Below are positions 30,130 through 39,473 of a DNA stretch of 64,000 bases, piece after piece (position 1 is the first letter of the stretch; every line of letters starts with the position of its first letter). Origin of the DNA: Pelagibacteraceae bacterium AG-422-B15 (GTDB taxonomy: Bacteria; Pseudomonadota; Alphaproteobacteria; Pelagibacterales; AG-422-B15); the NCBI GenBank assembly GCA_905182345.1, contig CAJJBG010000015.1:1-64000 (forward strand), read 5' to 3'. The position numbers were made by a program, and so were the translations under genes. The notes beneath the pieces were generated by a model. It was not told the origin of the DNA, ran no database searches, and saw only the letters and a program-made list of their open reading frames with translations.

Positions 30130-31372
30130 TTAAATTCCTCTTAACACTATTAAGATACCAATTATAGAAATAACTAACAGCACGTTCTGTTTCAGATAGT
30201 CTACCTGGTTTGTAAGATTTTGATAGAATTCCTTTGTAATTATTTTCAATAATTTGGGTATCTTCCTGTGTTGTTACATCCCACATCCAAATCATTCTTT
30301 CAATATCATACTGATCTTCGTTGACCTCTTTATCTACTAGCCAGATTAATTCGACTTCAGTATTAAAAGTGTCTATTGGCTTAAATATAAATAAAACTCC
30401 AAAATCATTATTAAAATATGTATTTGCAAATGGGTTAAAGCTAATTTGTGTAACACCACCATCAGGTCCAAATTTTTTAAATTTTCCCATTAACGTAGAG
30501 GCAAATTTTCCATTTTCAGTTTCAGATTCATTTCCATTCCCTATTGGAACTCTGTCTGCATACCGTGTAAGACCGGATTCTGTTTCAGTTTCTAAATAAC
30601 ATTGATTTATAATACCTCTTTTATCTAATTCTTCAGTCCAAGGTTTAATTTTTTCTTCATAAGCTGTAGTTTCCTCATCAGGTGCACTGCCTTTTCCAGC
30701 ACCATAAATTTTTACAAAATCTTTCTCATGAACAGCACTATATGATTGATGAGAAGGAGCACAATGATAGCACTCTTGAAAATTCTCAACTGTAGTCTTC
30801 CAGTTTGCTGATGTGGAATATTTTTTTCTGAAAGCAATTTTTGAATTTTCAGGCTCATGCAAATTAAGGTATGGAATTAATGGTGCTATAAAGTCCTCAA
30901 AACTATCTGGTTCGCCAGAGGTTAAATTTAAAAAAATTAAACCATTCTGAATTGCTAAGTTACATTTTCTTAAGCCCCATTCTTTTGGATCAAAATCATC
31001 AGGCATAAATCGAGCAGCTTTTAAGTTTCCTTCTGCATCAAAACTCCATGCATGATATGGACATACTAAAAGTTTTTTATTACCCTCTTCTTCTAAGCAG
31101 ACTCTAGAGCCTCTATGTGTACATACATTATAAAATGCTCTAATGACATCATCTCTGCCTCTAATAATAATTATAGATTCTTTTTCGACATCAAATAAAA
31201 AATAATCACCAGGATTCGGAATTCTAGAAACATGATCAACAGTTAGCCATTGGTTAAAATAAATATTTTTTATTTCATCAATATAAATTGTAGGGCTAGT
31301 ATAGAATTCTCGAGGAAGGCTTTTACCTTCTGAATAACTTTCTGTAAGTTTTTTAATGTTAATATTGCTCAT
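30110..31372 (-). CDS. Rieske 2Fe-2S aromatic-ring-hydroxylating dioxygenase-type alpha subunit
   Basis: Rieske motif CTHRGSRVCLEEEGNKKLLVCPYHAWSF; mononuclear Fe motif ENFQECYHCAPSH. Confidence 0.92.
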   Translation of the reverse strand: MSNINIKKLTESYSEGKSLPREFYTSPTIYIDEIKNIYFNQWLTVDHVSRIPNPGDYFLFDVEKESIIIIRGRDDVIRAFYNVCTHRGSRVCLEEEGNKKLLVCPYHAWSFDAEGNLKAARFMPDDFDPKEWGLRKCNLAIQNGLIFLNLTSGEPDSFEDFIAPLIPYLNLHEPENSKIAFRKKYSTSANWKTTVENFQECYHCAPSHQSYSAVHEKDFVKIYGAGKGSAPDEETTAYEEKIKPWTEELDKRGIINQCYLETETESGLTRYADRVPIGNGNESETENGKFASTLMGKFKKFGPDGGVTQISFNPFANTYFNNDFGVLFIFKPIDTFNTEVELIWLVDKEVNEDQYDIERMIWMWDVTTQEDTQIIENNYKGILSKSYKPGRLSETERAVSYFYNWYLNSVKRNLNGSHIS

Positions 31373-31388
31373 ACTTTATTTTGTATGT

Positions 31389-32774
31389 TTACCAGAGGCC
31401 TTCTTTTTTAATATCCTCAGTCGCCATAACAATGCCTTGTCTTAAAATTCCAACCAAATCATCTATTTGCTTTTTCGTTATGATTAACGATGGGGACATC
31501 ACGCACGTGCTAAATAATGGTCTTACTATTAGGCCTAAATCTTGGCAGTGCTCATTTATTCTAGATCCAATTTCATAAGATAAGTTTAGAGGGTCTTTGT
31601 TATCTTTATTTCCAACGCACTCAACTGCAGCCATAAGCCCTTCCCCTCTTACTTCACCAACGATAGGCAGATCTTCTAATTCTTTTAACTGTTCTTGAAA
31701 ATAAGGGCCTACCTCTTTGACATGATCTAAAAGATTATGCTCTTCCATATAAGTTAGGCTAGCATTTGCTGCGGCCATAGCGACTGGATGACCTGAATCA
31801 GTAAACCCATTAGAAAAAATTACTCTTTCCTTATTATCCAATTCAGCCATGAGTTTTTCAGATATTAGAACAGCACCACATGGCACATACCCACTTGTTA
31901 TTCCTTTTGCAGCAACAATTATATCAGGTGTAAAGTCAAAATAATTTTCTGATGCAAAAATATGTCCAAGTCGACCAAATGCTGTAACAATTTCATCTGA
32001 AATATAGATTACATCATATTTACGGCATACTTCAGAAGTTTTCTTATGATAGCCTTTTGGGGGAACAATAACCCCACCTGAAGCTAGTATTGGTTCTGCA
32101 ATAAAAGCTGCAACATTTTCTGGGCCAAGTTCTATAATTTTGTCTTCTAATTCTTTTACTTTTGCATCACAAAACTCATCAATTGTTAGACTACTATCTT
32201 TACGGTATGGATTTGGTGCTGATATATGATGAACAATATCTGTGGCAAAATCGAAGTTATTTTTATCTCTTTCTTTACCTGAACACGATGCTCCCAAATA
32301 TGTACTTCCATGATAACCATCGTGTCTTCCAATAATTTTCTTTTTATTTCTAAGGCCACGTACATTATTAAAAAACATAACAAACCTCAGCGCTGAATCT
32401 ACAGCAGCCGATCCTCCTGAGGTAAAGAAAACTCTTTTTAAATCACCAGGTGCATACTCTGCTATTCTTTCTGCAAATACTGCTCTTACTGAAGTTGATT
32501 CAGTGAATGGACTAGCATATGACATTGTTCGAATTTGATTTGAAACTGCATCTGCAATTTCTTCAACACCGTGACCTATATTAACATTCCACATACCACC
32601 AGGCCCATCAATGAACTTACGGCCATCTTTATCGTACAGATAAATTCCTTTGGATTTTTCAATGAAGGTTCTTCCACCTTCACCTCTATATTCCAAGTAT
32701 TCCCAAGGATGTAAGGTTGTTAAATCTTTTTTATCTAATTCTTTGGTATTTAAATTATCTACTCTCAAAACCAT
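31389..32774 (-). CDS. class III PLP-dependent aminotransferase
   Basis: FFTSGGSAAVDSALRF, YISDEIVTAFGRLG, AAKGITSGYVPCGAV; ATG at 32774 removes overlap with upstream gene. Confidence 0.88.
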   Translation of the reverse strand: MVLRVDNLNTKELDKKDLTTLHPWEYLEYRGEGGRTFIEKSKGIYLYDKDGRKFIDGPGGMWNVNIGHGVEEIADAVSNQIRTMSYASPFTESTSVRAVFAERIAEYAPGDLKRVFFTSGGSAAVDSALRFVMFFNNVRGLRNKKKIIGRHDGYHGSTYLGASCSGKERDKNNFDFATDIVHHISAPNPYRKDSSLTIDEFCDAKVKELEDKIIELGPENVAAFIAEPILASGGVIVPPKGYHKKTSEVCRKYDVIYISDEIVTAFGRLGHIFASENYFDFTPDIIVAAKGITSGYVPCGAVLISEKLMAELDNKERVIFSNGFTDSGHPVAMAAANASLTYMEEHNLLDHVKEVGPYFQEQLKELEDLPIVGEVRGEGLMAAVECVGNKDNKDPLNLSYEIGSRINEHCQDLGLIVRPLFSTCVMSPSLIITKKQIDDLVGILRQGIVMATEDIKKEGLW

Positions 32775-32782
32775 AATATTTT

Positions 32783-33979
32783 TTAATAAACCTCCGCCGG
32801 AACTGCATTTCTTCTTTCCGGTGTATAGAATTGTCGTTTTACTACTTTGCATGTCGCCCAGATCTTTCTGTATTCTAATTCTTCTGGGTGATAAATTTCT
32901 ACAAATATGTCTTCTTTAATCTTAACTCCATAAGGTCTTTTTAAAGAGGCTATTGCAATATTTCTTTTTAATGTTGGTGACCAAATAGCAGCAGTGACAA
33001 TTCCAATATCTTCTTTCTTTTTATTATAAACTACCGCTCCATGTGCAGGCTTATCTCCATCAATATCAAGTCCAACTAAAACTCTTTCTGTGGTACTGTT
33101 TTCTTTTTCTTTGATTAAAGTTCTTTTGCCCACAAAGTAATCTTCTTTGTTTAAATGAACCAGCCAACCCATGCCAATTTCATATGGCGATCTCATTCTA
33201 ACTGGTCTTAATGCATGTTCAGAACTTACAAAATCTGTTCCTGTTTGAATAAAACCAGCTTCAATTCTAACCATTTCAAGGCCATACATACCCATTGGTC
33301 TAATTTTTAGATGTTTTCCAGCTTCCATTAAACTGTCCCACATTGCTTCAGCATTTTTTGGATCAGTCCATAGTTCATAACCCAGATCTCCTGTGAATCC
33401 TGTGCGGGAAACTAAAACTTCATATCCATCAATACTATATTTTTTCATTTCAAATGGCTTTAAGGTTTCAACATCTGATGCTCCATAATTTTTAAGCGTA
33501 GAACAAGACGTAGGACCTTGCACTGATAAGGCGGCGGTTTCATCAGTCACTTCTTTAATATCGACTTCAAAACCCTCAGCTGAATCTTTAAGCCATGTTA
33601 ACATCCTTACGGCACAGCAAAGTTTAAACTCATTCTGATTCATACAAAAGACTGTCCCATCATCAACAACCTTTCCATCTTCATTGCACCAGATAACGTA
33701 GGCCACTGTATTATCTTTCATTTTTGATAAATCTCTTGTGACTAAATAATTCATAAACTGCTTAGCTCTTTCACCTTTAATGTCATATTTGTACATAGGG
33801 GTAAGATCCATAACTGAAGTTCCATTTCTTGTAGCGGTATATTCTAATTCAGTAGTCGAATACTCTGCAACAACAGTGTAGCCAGCCCATCGATACCAAG
33901 TGTTGGTTCTACAAGCTAAGCTAGTTCGTGAATGAAAGGGTGTAAGCTTTAAGGCTTCTTCTCTTAAATCTTTATTCAT
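32783..33979 (-). CDS. GcvT/aminomethyltransferase-family protein
   Basis: GTSVMDLTPMYKYDIKG, SRTGFTGDLGYELW, GMYGLEMVRIEAGF, GWLVHLNKEDYFVGKRTL. Confidence 0.88.
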   Translation of the reverse strand: MNKDLREEALKLTPFHSRTSLACRTNTWYRWAGYTVVAEYSTTELEYTATRNGTSVMDLTPMYKYDIKGERAKQFMNYLVTRDLSKMKDNTVAYVIWCNEDGKVVDDGTVFCMNQNEFKLCCAVRMLTWLKDSAEGFEVDIKEVTDETAALSVQGPTSCSTLKNYGASDVETLKPFEMKKYSIDGYEVLVSRTGFTGDLGYELWTDPKNAEAMWDSLMEAGKHLKIRPMGMYGLEMVRIEAGFIQTGTDFVSSEHALRPVRMRSPYEIGMGWLVHLNKEDYFVGKRTLIKEKENSTTERVLVGLDIDGDKPAHGAVVYNKKKEDIGIVTAAIWSPTLKRNIAIASLKRPYGVKIKEDIFVEIYHPEELEYRKIWATCKVVKRQFYTPERRNAVPAEVY

Positions 33980-33980
33980 A

Positions 33981-35510
33981 TCATAAATCCTTTAAAACTG
34001 TATTTGCAGCATTCTTACCTGGTATACCTGTCATGCCACCACCAGGATGTGTTCCTGCTCCACACATGTAAAATCCATGTAGTGGTGTTTTATACTGAGC
34101 AGCACCTGGAATTGGTCTAAGCATAAATAATTGATCGATTTGTATTTCTCCATGATGCCAATGGCCTCCACTCACATTAAAATCTTTTTCAATATCATTT
34201 GGTGAAATAAATTCTTGGCGTTCTACGCAAGCCTTTATATCTGGAGCATATTTTTCAATAGTTGATAGAACACTATTTATACACTCAGCAGATTTATTTT
34301 CCCAACCTCCTCTAACATCATAAGGTGCGTATTGAATTTGAACATTCATCACATGCATATCCTCGTCACATAATGAATTGTCATATATTGATGGAATAGA
34401 TATTTCTAATATTGGGTCTTTAGATAGATTTTCAAATTTACTGAAATTAAAATTTTCCTCAATATAATCAATTGAAGGCGCAACCACTAGCCTTTGGGAT
34501 AAATCTGACTGATCTAAACCCTTAAATTCAGGGATTTTTTTTAATTTTAAGCTAAGTTTTGCTACACGTCCTTTAGCGCGATAATGTTTTACTTTACGCT
34601 TAAAGTCTGTATCCAGATGTTCTGTTCCCAGTAAACAAAAATATGTAGATTTTGGATCAGCACTTGAAATTACAGTTTTTGCTTCAATTAATTCACCATT
34701 ATCTAATTCAACTCCCTCAACACGATCATTTTTAATAATGCACTTTTTAACTGCAGTAGATTTTCTTATTTCAACACCTCTTTTTATAATGTTATTTTCA
34801 AGTGCTTTAATAATTGAAATAACACCACCTTCATTTTGCTTTATTCCACCAAAGATCGAGTTATCATATGTGGCCATACGATAAAGAAGATTAATTAAGG
34901 TTCCCGGTGATCTAGGGCCTAAGTTTGATCCAGTTATTGAGTCATGTGCAATCAATCCCTGTAGCAATGGATTTTTAAAGTTATCCTCAAGTTCATCAGC
35001 AACATTTAAGCCTATCATGCGAGCAAACTCATTAAAGTTTTTCTTACCGAACAAGCGAACATTTAGTCCAAGTTTGAAAATTTTAAAATTATCAGAAAAA
35101 CTATTTGTCATAATTCTTGGGGGTGAAGACTGCATAAATGCTCCAAGTGTTTTTGAAAAAAGGCTAAGTTTTTTTTCTAGTGCAAGAAAATTATCTGCAT
35201 CCTCTGCAGAGAAACCTTCTAATGTCTTTTGGTCTTCATTTTTATTTCCTGAAAGTTTTAGATGCTGCCCTGTTTCAGATAATGCAATTGATTTTATAGA
35301 ACGTAGATTAGTTGAAATAGCATCAATTGAAGATGTAACATTCTTATGAAGTCCTGGAATAAAATTTGTTAATTGATTTGTAAGTAGTCCACCACACTCA
35401 TCTCTGGCTTCACAAATTAAAACTTTTTTATTTTTTTTGGATAGAATATTTGCACACACTAAGGCGTTATGACCTCCTCCAATAATAATCACATCATAAA
35501 TTTTACTCAT
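33981..35510 (-). CDS. phytoene desaturase/PYROXD2-like FAD oxidoreductase, copy 1
   Basis: IIIGGGHNALVCANILSKKNKKVLICEARDECGG; C-terminal MCGAGTHPGGGMTGIPGKNAA. Confidence 0.85.
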   Translation of the reverse strand: MSKIYDVIIIGGGHNALVCANILSKKNKKVLICEARDECGGLLTNQLTNFIPGLHKNVTSSIDAISTNLRSIKSIALSETGQHLKLSGNKNEDQKTLEGFSAEDADNFLALEKKLSLFSKTLGAFMQSSPPRIMTNSFSDNFKIFKLGLNVRLFGKKNFNEFARMIGLNVADELEDNFKNPLLQGLIAHDSITGSNLGPRSPGTLINLLYRMATYDNSIFGGIKQNEGGVISIIKALENNIIKRGVEIRKSTAVKKCIIKNDRVEGVELDNGELIEAKTVISSADPKSTYFCLLGTEHLDTDFKRKVKHYRAKGRVAKLSLKLKKIPEFKGLDQSDLSQRLVVAPSIDYIEENFNFSKFENLSKDPILEISIPSIYDNSLCDEDMHVMNVQIQYAPYDVRGGWENKSAECINSVLSTIEKYAPDIKACVERQEFISPNDIEKDFNVSGGHWHHGEIQIDQLFMLRPIPGAAQYKTPLHGFYMCGAGTHPGGGMTGIPGKNAANTVLKDL

Positions 35511-37138
35511 CAGTAGTAATTACCTTTTTGCTTAATGTTCATGTCATTTAATATTTCTCGAGCAGCGTTGGCTCCTGGTGCCCCCATAACTCCACCACCT
35601 GGATGAGTACTAGAGCTACACATGTATAAATCTTTTATAGGAGCTCGATATTGTGCATACCCAGTAATGGGTCTATTAAACATCAATTGATCCATTGTTA
35701 GTTCACCTTGAAAGATATTACCTTCTGTTAAACCAACTTCATCATGTATGTCCTTTGGAGTTCTAATCTCATAGTGGGCGATTAAGTCTTTAAAATCAGG
35801 AGAGTATTCAGAAATACGATTGATTATATGCTTACCAAATTCTTGTTTTTTTTTCTCATTCCAGCCGCCATCAGCCAGATCAAATGGAACATACTGAATA
35901 AAAACTGACATAAAGTGTTTGCCTGGAGCTGCCATAGTTGGATCACTCTTTGATGGTATACACATATCAACATATGGAAATTCTGACCATTTTCCACGCT
36001 TCCAATCATCGTACGCACCTTCCATCTCTTCTATTGTCTCTGTAAAATGCATGTCTCCACCACCACCTGGATCATCTTTTGGTATTGACGGAAATGTTGG
36101 CAATCCTTCAAGAGCTATATTCAGCTTTCCAGAAGATCCTCTAATTTTAAAATTCTTAACTCTTTTTACAAACTCTGGTTCTAAATCACTTTCATTAGTA
36201 ATTTTTAAGAATGTTCTTTTCACATCTAAGTTCGAAACAATTTTTTTAGCATAGAACTCATCACCACTTTTAGTGGCAACACCTATAGCTCTTCCATTTT
36301 TTACAATTACATTTGTTACTTCGGAACTTGCTTGAATAACTCCACCATGACTTTTAAAACATTCGCTCATCGCCTGAGTTATTGAACCCATTCCACCACG
36401 TGCATAGCCCCATGAGCCTATAGCGCCATCAACTTCACCCATATAATGATGCAACAAAACATAAGCTGACCCAGGAGAACAGGGTCCCAAGGCCGTTCCA
36501 ATAATAGCACTTCCAGATAAGTGGGCTTTTACAATATCACTTTCAAAGTATTCTTCTAAATAATCTCTGATACTCATTGTATAAAAACGTATGGTATCAT
36601 AAATTTCTTTTTCACCTAAACCACCTAATTCATCTTTTGCAGCAAAGTATTTTGCAAATTCTAATGCACCAAATATATCTTTAGGCTTAAAAGAAGTTAA
36701 GTCTGGTGGAGTCATTTTTAATAATGGTTTAATGATTTTACACTGACGCATAACATCCCGGCTATAACGATCATAAGCCTCAGCATCATGAACAGAGTGT
36801 CGTGATATAGCTTTAACCGTCATATCATGATCATGATAATTAGCATAATAATCGCCATTCTTCATCATCGTTGCACTTCCTTCATAAGGAATAATTTGCA
36901 ACCCATATTTGTATAATTCTAAATCTCTCATAATCTCGGGACGTAAAAGGCTGCAAACATAAGAACAGTTAGAATATTTCCATCCTGGATACAATTCTCT
37001 ACTTACTGCAGCTCCCCCAATATATTCATTCTTTTCTAGAACAAGAACTTTAAGGCCAGCTTTTGCCATATAGGACGCTGCTGTGAGACCATTGTGGCCA
37101 GCACCGACAACTATTGCATCATAAGTATCTTTAGACAT
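35510..37138 (-). CDS. phytoene desaturase/PYROXD2-like FAD oxidoreductase, copy 2
   Basis: IVVGAGHNGLTAASYMAKAGLKVLVLEKNEYIGG; C-terminal MCSSSTHPGGGVMGAPGANAA. Confidence 0.87.
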   Translation of the reverse strand: MSKDTYDAIVVGAGHNGLTAASYMAKAGLKVLVLEKNEYIGGAAVSRELYPGWKYSNCSYVCSLLRPEIMRDLELYKYGLQIIPYEGSATMMKNGDYYANYHDHDMTVKAISRHSVHDAEAYDRYSRDVMRQCKIIKPLLKMTPPDLTSFKPKDIFGALEFAKYFAAKDELGGLGEKEIYDTIRFYTMSIRDYLEEYFESDIVKAHLSGSAIIGTALGPCSPGSAYVLLHHYMGEVDGAIGSWGYARGGMGSITQAMSECFKSHGGVIQASSEVTNVIVKNGRAIGVATKSGDEFYAKKIVSNLDVKRTFLKITNESDLEPEFVKRVKNFKIRGSSGKLNIALEGLPTFPSIPKDDPGGGGDMHFTETIEEMEGAYDDWKRGKWSEFPYVDMCIPSKSDPTMAAPGKHFMSVFIQYVPFDLADGGWNEKKKQEFGKHIINRISEYSPDFKDLIAHYEIRTPKDIHDEVGLTEGNIFQGELTMDQLMFNRPITGYAQYRAPIKDLYMCSSSTHPGGGVMGAPGANAAREILNDMNIKQKGNYY

Positions 37139-37158
37139 ATAATGGTTATTTTACATAT

Positions 37159-37180
37159 ATTGAATGAATATTCAATCAAT
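37159..37180. promoter_or_regulatory. candidate operator for the adjacent TetR-family regulator
   Basis: ATTGAATGAATATTCAATCAAT, imperfect palindrome (one symmetric mismatch pair) in divergent intergenic region. Confidence 0.65.
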
Positions 37181-37239
37181 ATTGTATATTTTTTACTGAA
37201 ATTGTTATACTAATTGATAATAATTAGGTTTTTAAAAAA

Positions 37240-37872
37240 GTGAAAAAAGCTTTAAATACAGATAGCGATAATCTCTCTGCTAACCATCAAAAATTGGTAG
37301 ATGCAACAATTGAAAGTATATCCCAAAGAGGACTAAGTGAGACTACGATTGCACATGTATCTACTTTAGCTGGCGTTTCGCAGGGCTATGCACATTTTAG
37401 ATTTAAGTCTAAAGAAAATCTTTTGATAAGCTCGCTTCAATATTTATCAAATGAATATATGGATTCATGGAGCAGAATTTTTGAAGAAGAAAATCTACCT
37501 GCTTTAGACCGTCTCATCAAAATTATAGAAAATGATTTTCATAGTCGGATTGCAAGTAGAAAGAAAATAGCGGTATGGTTTTCATTCTATAGTGAGGTTA
37601 AATTTATTCCAGCTTATCAATCAATATGTCAGGATCAAGATAAGGTATATTTTGATCAATTAAAAAAAGTTCTTGAAGGAGTCATTGGTGATAATAGCTA
37701 TAAAGATTTAGATGCCTCTGAAATTAGTGAAACCTATTTAGCTTTAGTTGATGGATTGTGGCAAAAAATACTTTTTGATCGAAAAAACTATTCAAATGAA
37801 TTCTGCAAAGGTTTAGTTTACAAATATTTCAGAAGTATTTTTCCCAACGAAAATATCCTTGATATTAAATAA
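37240..37872 (+). CDS. TetR/AcrR-family regulator (BetI-like)
   Basis: N-terminal HTH ISQRGLSETTIAHVSTLAGVSQGYAHFRFKSKENLL; IAVWFSFYSEVKF as in BetI-like proteins. Confidence 0.85.
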   Translation: MKKALNTDSDNLSANHQKLVDATIESISQRGLSETTIAHVSTLAGVSQGYAHFRFKSKENLLISSLQYLSNEYMDSWSRIFEEENLPALDRLIKIIENDFHSRIASRKKIAVWFSFYSEVKFIPAYQSICQDQDKVYFDQLKKVLEGVIGDNSYKDLDASEISETYLALVDGLWQKILFDRKNYSNEFCKGLVYKYFRSIFPNENILDIK

Positions 37873-39024
37873 ATGATTTTAGAAAAGTACATCGGTAAAA
37901 ATTATAAGACATACCTAATTCTTTTTTTATGCTCTCTTATTATTGGAATTAAGCTTGGTACATTATTTCCATTACTGTCATTAATCTTAGAATCTCAGGG
38001 ATACAGCAATACGCAAATTGGTCTTAATACTATTGCTCAGCCTATTGCTATAATTTTATTTGTTCGAGTAACTCCTATTATAATCCACAAAATTGGGTTA
38101 GCGCGTTCAATAATTATTGCGCAATTTTTTACAATCGCACTTTATTTTTCCTTTCCTCTCTTTGAAGGGCTTACGGCGTGGTTTATTATTAGATTTGTAA
38201 TTGGCTTTGCAGGAGCCCTGGCTTGGAATGCTTTCGATACATGGATGTTGTCTATGGCCGATGATTCAAATCGAGGTAAAATAGTAACAATTTATAATAC
38301 AATTTTTGTTTTAGGGTTTGCCATTGGCCCAATTGTTTTATCCTTTACTGGTATTGAGGGATGGCTACCATTTATAGTTATTGGTAGTCTATCATTTGTA
38401 GCAACACTGCCACTCATTTTACTTAAAGTAGAAAAAATTCAACTTCCAAAACATAGATCTTTACCGGTTTTTTCAGCGATAATTGCTGCGCCTACAATAT
38501 TTGGTGCTGCAATTTTATGTGGCTTGGAAGATGTTATGTTTGTTACTTTTTTCCCTATTTTCTTAATAAAAAATAACCTTACACAAGAACTTGCTCTTCA
38601 ATACGTTTTTATTGCGTTGTTAGGAGGGATTTTATTTACCCCAATAATTGGTATATTGTTAGACAAATATAATAAAAGACTCATTCTAAATATTACAGTT
38701 CTATTAATTTTAGTTGCTCCTATTATTGTTTGTTTCAATTTAGATAAATTTTATTTGTGTGTACTTTTTTTAGTACTTTGGGGCGGAGCATCAAGTGGCC
38801 TGTTTGTAATATCTTTAACAATGCTTGGAGAACGCTACTCTTCATCTCAAGTAGCAGGTGCAACAGCAATTTTAGTGATGGTTTTTGAAGTTGGTTCTGC
38901 AACCGGTCCTATCATTGGAGGGAAGGTAATGGATACAGTTGGACCAGATGGCTTTATTTACACATTATCAGCTTTAGCATTTATATTTTTACTGGTATCA
39001 ATCTATAGAACCATTAGGCGATAA
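37873..39024 (+). CDS. MFS transporter
   Basis: Twelve-TM pattern, ALAWNAFDTWMLSMADDSNRGKIVTIYNT. Confidence 0.87.
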   Translation: MILEKYIGKNYKTYLILFLCSLIIGIKLGTLFPLLSLILESQGYSNTQIGLNTIAQPIAIILFVRVTPIIIHKIGLARSIIIAQFFTIALYFSFPLFEGLTAWFIIRFVIGFAGALAWNAFDTWMLSMADDSNRGKIVTIYNTIFVLGFAIGPIVLSFTGIEGWLPFIVIGSLSFVATLPLILLKVEKIQLPKHRSLPVFSAIIAAPTIFGAAILCGLEDVMFVTFFPIFLIKNNLTQELALQYVFIALLGGILFTPIIGILLDKYNKRLILNITVLLILVAPIIVCFNLDKFYLCVLFLVLWGGASSGLFVISLTMLGERYSSSQVAGATAILVMVFEVGSATGPIIGGKVMDTVGPDGFIYTLSALAFIFLLVSIYRTIRR

Positions 39025-39026
39025 TT

Positions 39027-39473
39027 ATGCAATATGAACTACATCAAGCTAATTTAAATGATTATAAAATAATAAGTTCAACTTTTGACCAGTATAGATT
39101 ATTTTATAAACAAGAGTCAGACATTGAAGGTGCTGGAAAATATATCAAAGAAAGATTAAAGAATAATGAAGCTGTAATTTTTTTTATCAATATTAATAAT
39201 AAATGTGCTGGCTTTACACAACTATATCCTACATTCGACTCTGTAAGACTTAGAAAAAAAATTGTTTTATATGATTTATTTGTCTGTGAAGAGTTTAGAC
39301 GCCAAGGGTTTGGGAAAGTATTGATGAATGCAGCAAAGGGATATGCAGAATTAAATAGTTTTGGATCTATTGAGCTGTCTACGGCAAAGAAAAATTTAGC
39401 CGGACAATCTCTTTATGAGTCTCTTGGCTATATTCAAGATCAAGAATTTTACAGTTATGATTTAGAAATATGA
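39027..39473 (+). CDS. GNAT-family N-acetyltransferase
   Basis: LYDLFVCEEFRRQGFGKVLMNAAKGYAELN motif A. Confidence 0.88.
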   Translation: MQYELHQANLNDYKIISSTFDQYRLFYKQESDIEGAGKYIKERLKNNEAVIFFININNKCAGFTQLYPTFDSVRLRKKIVLYDLFVCEEFRRQGFGKVLMNAAKGYAELNSFGSIELSTAKKNLAGQSLYESLGYIQDQEFYSYDLEI

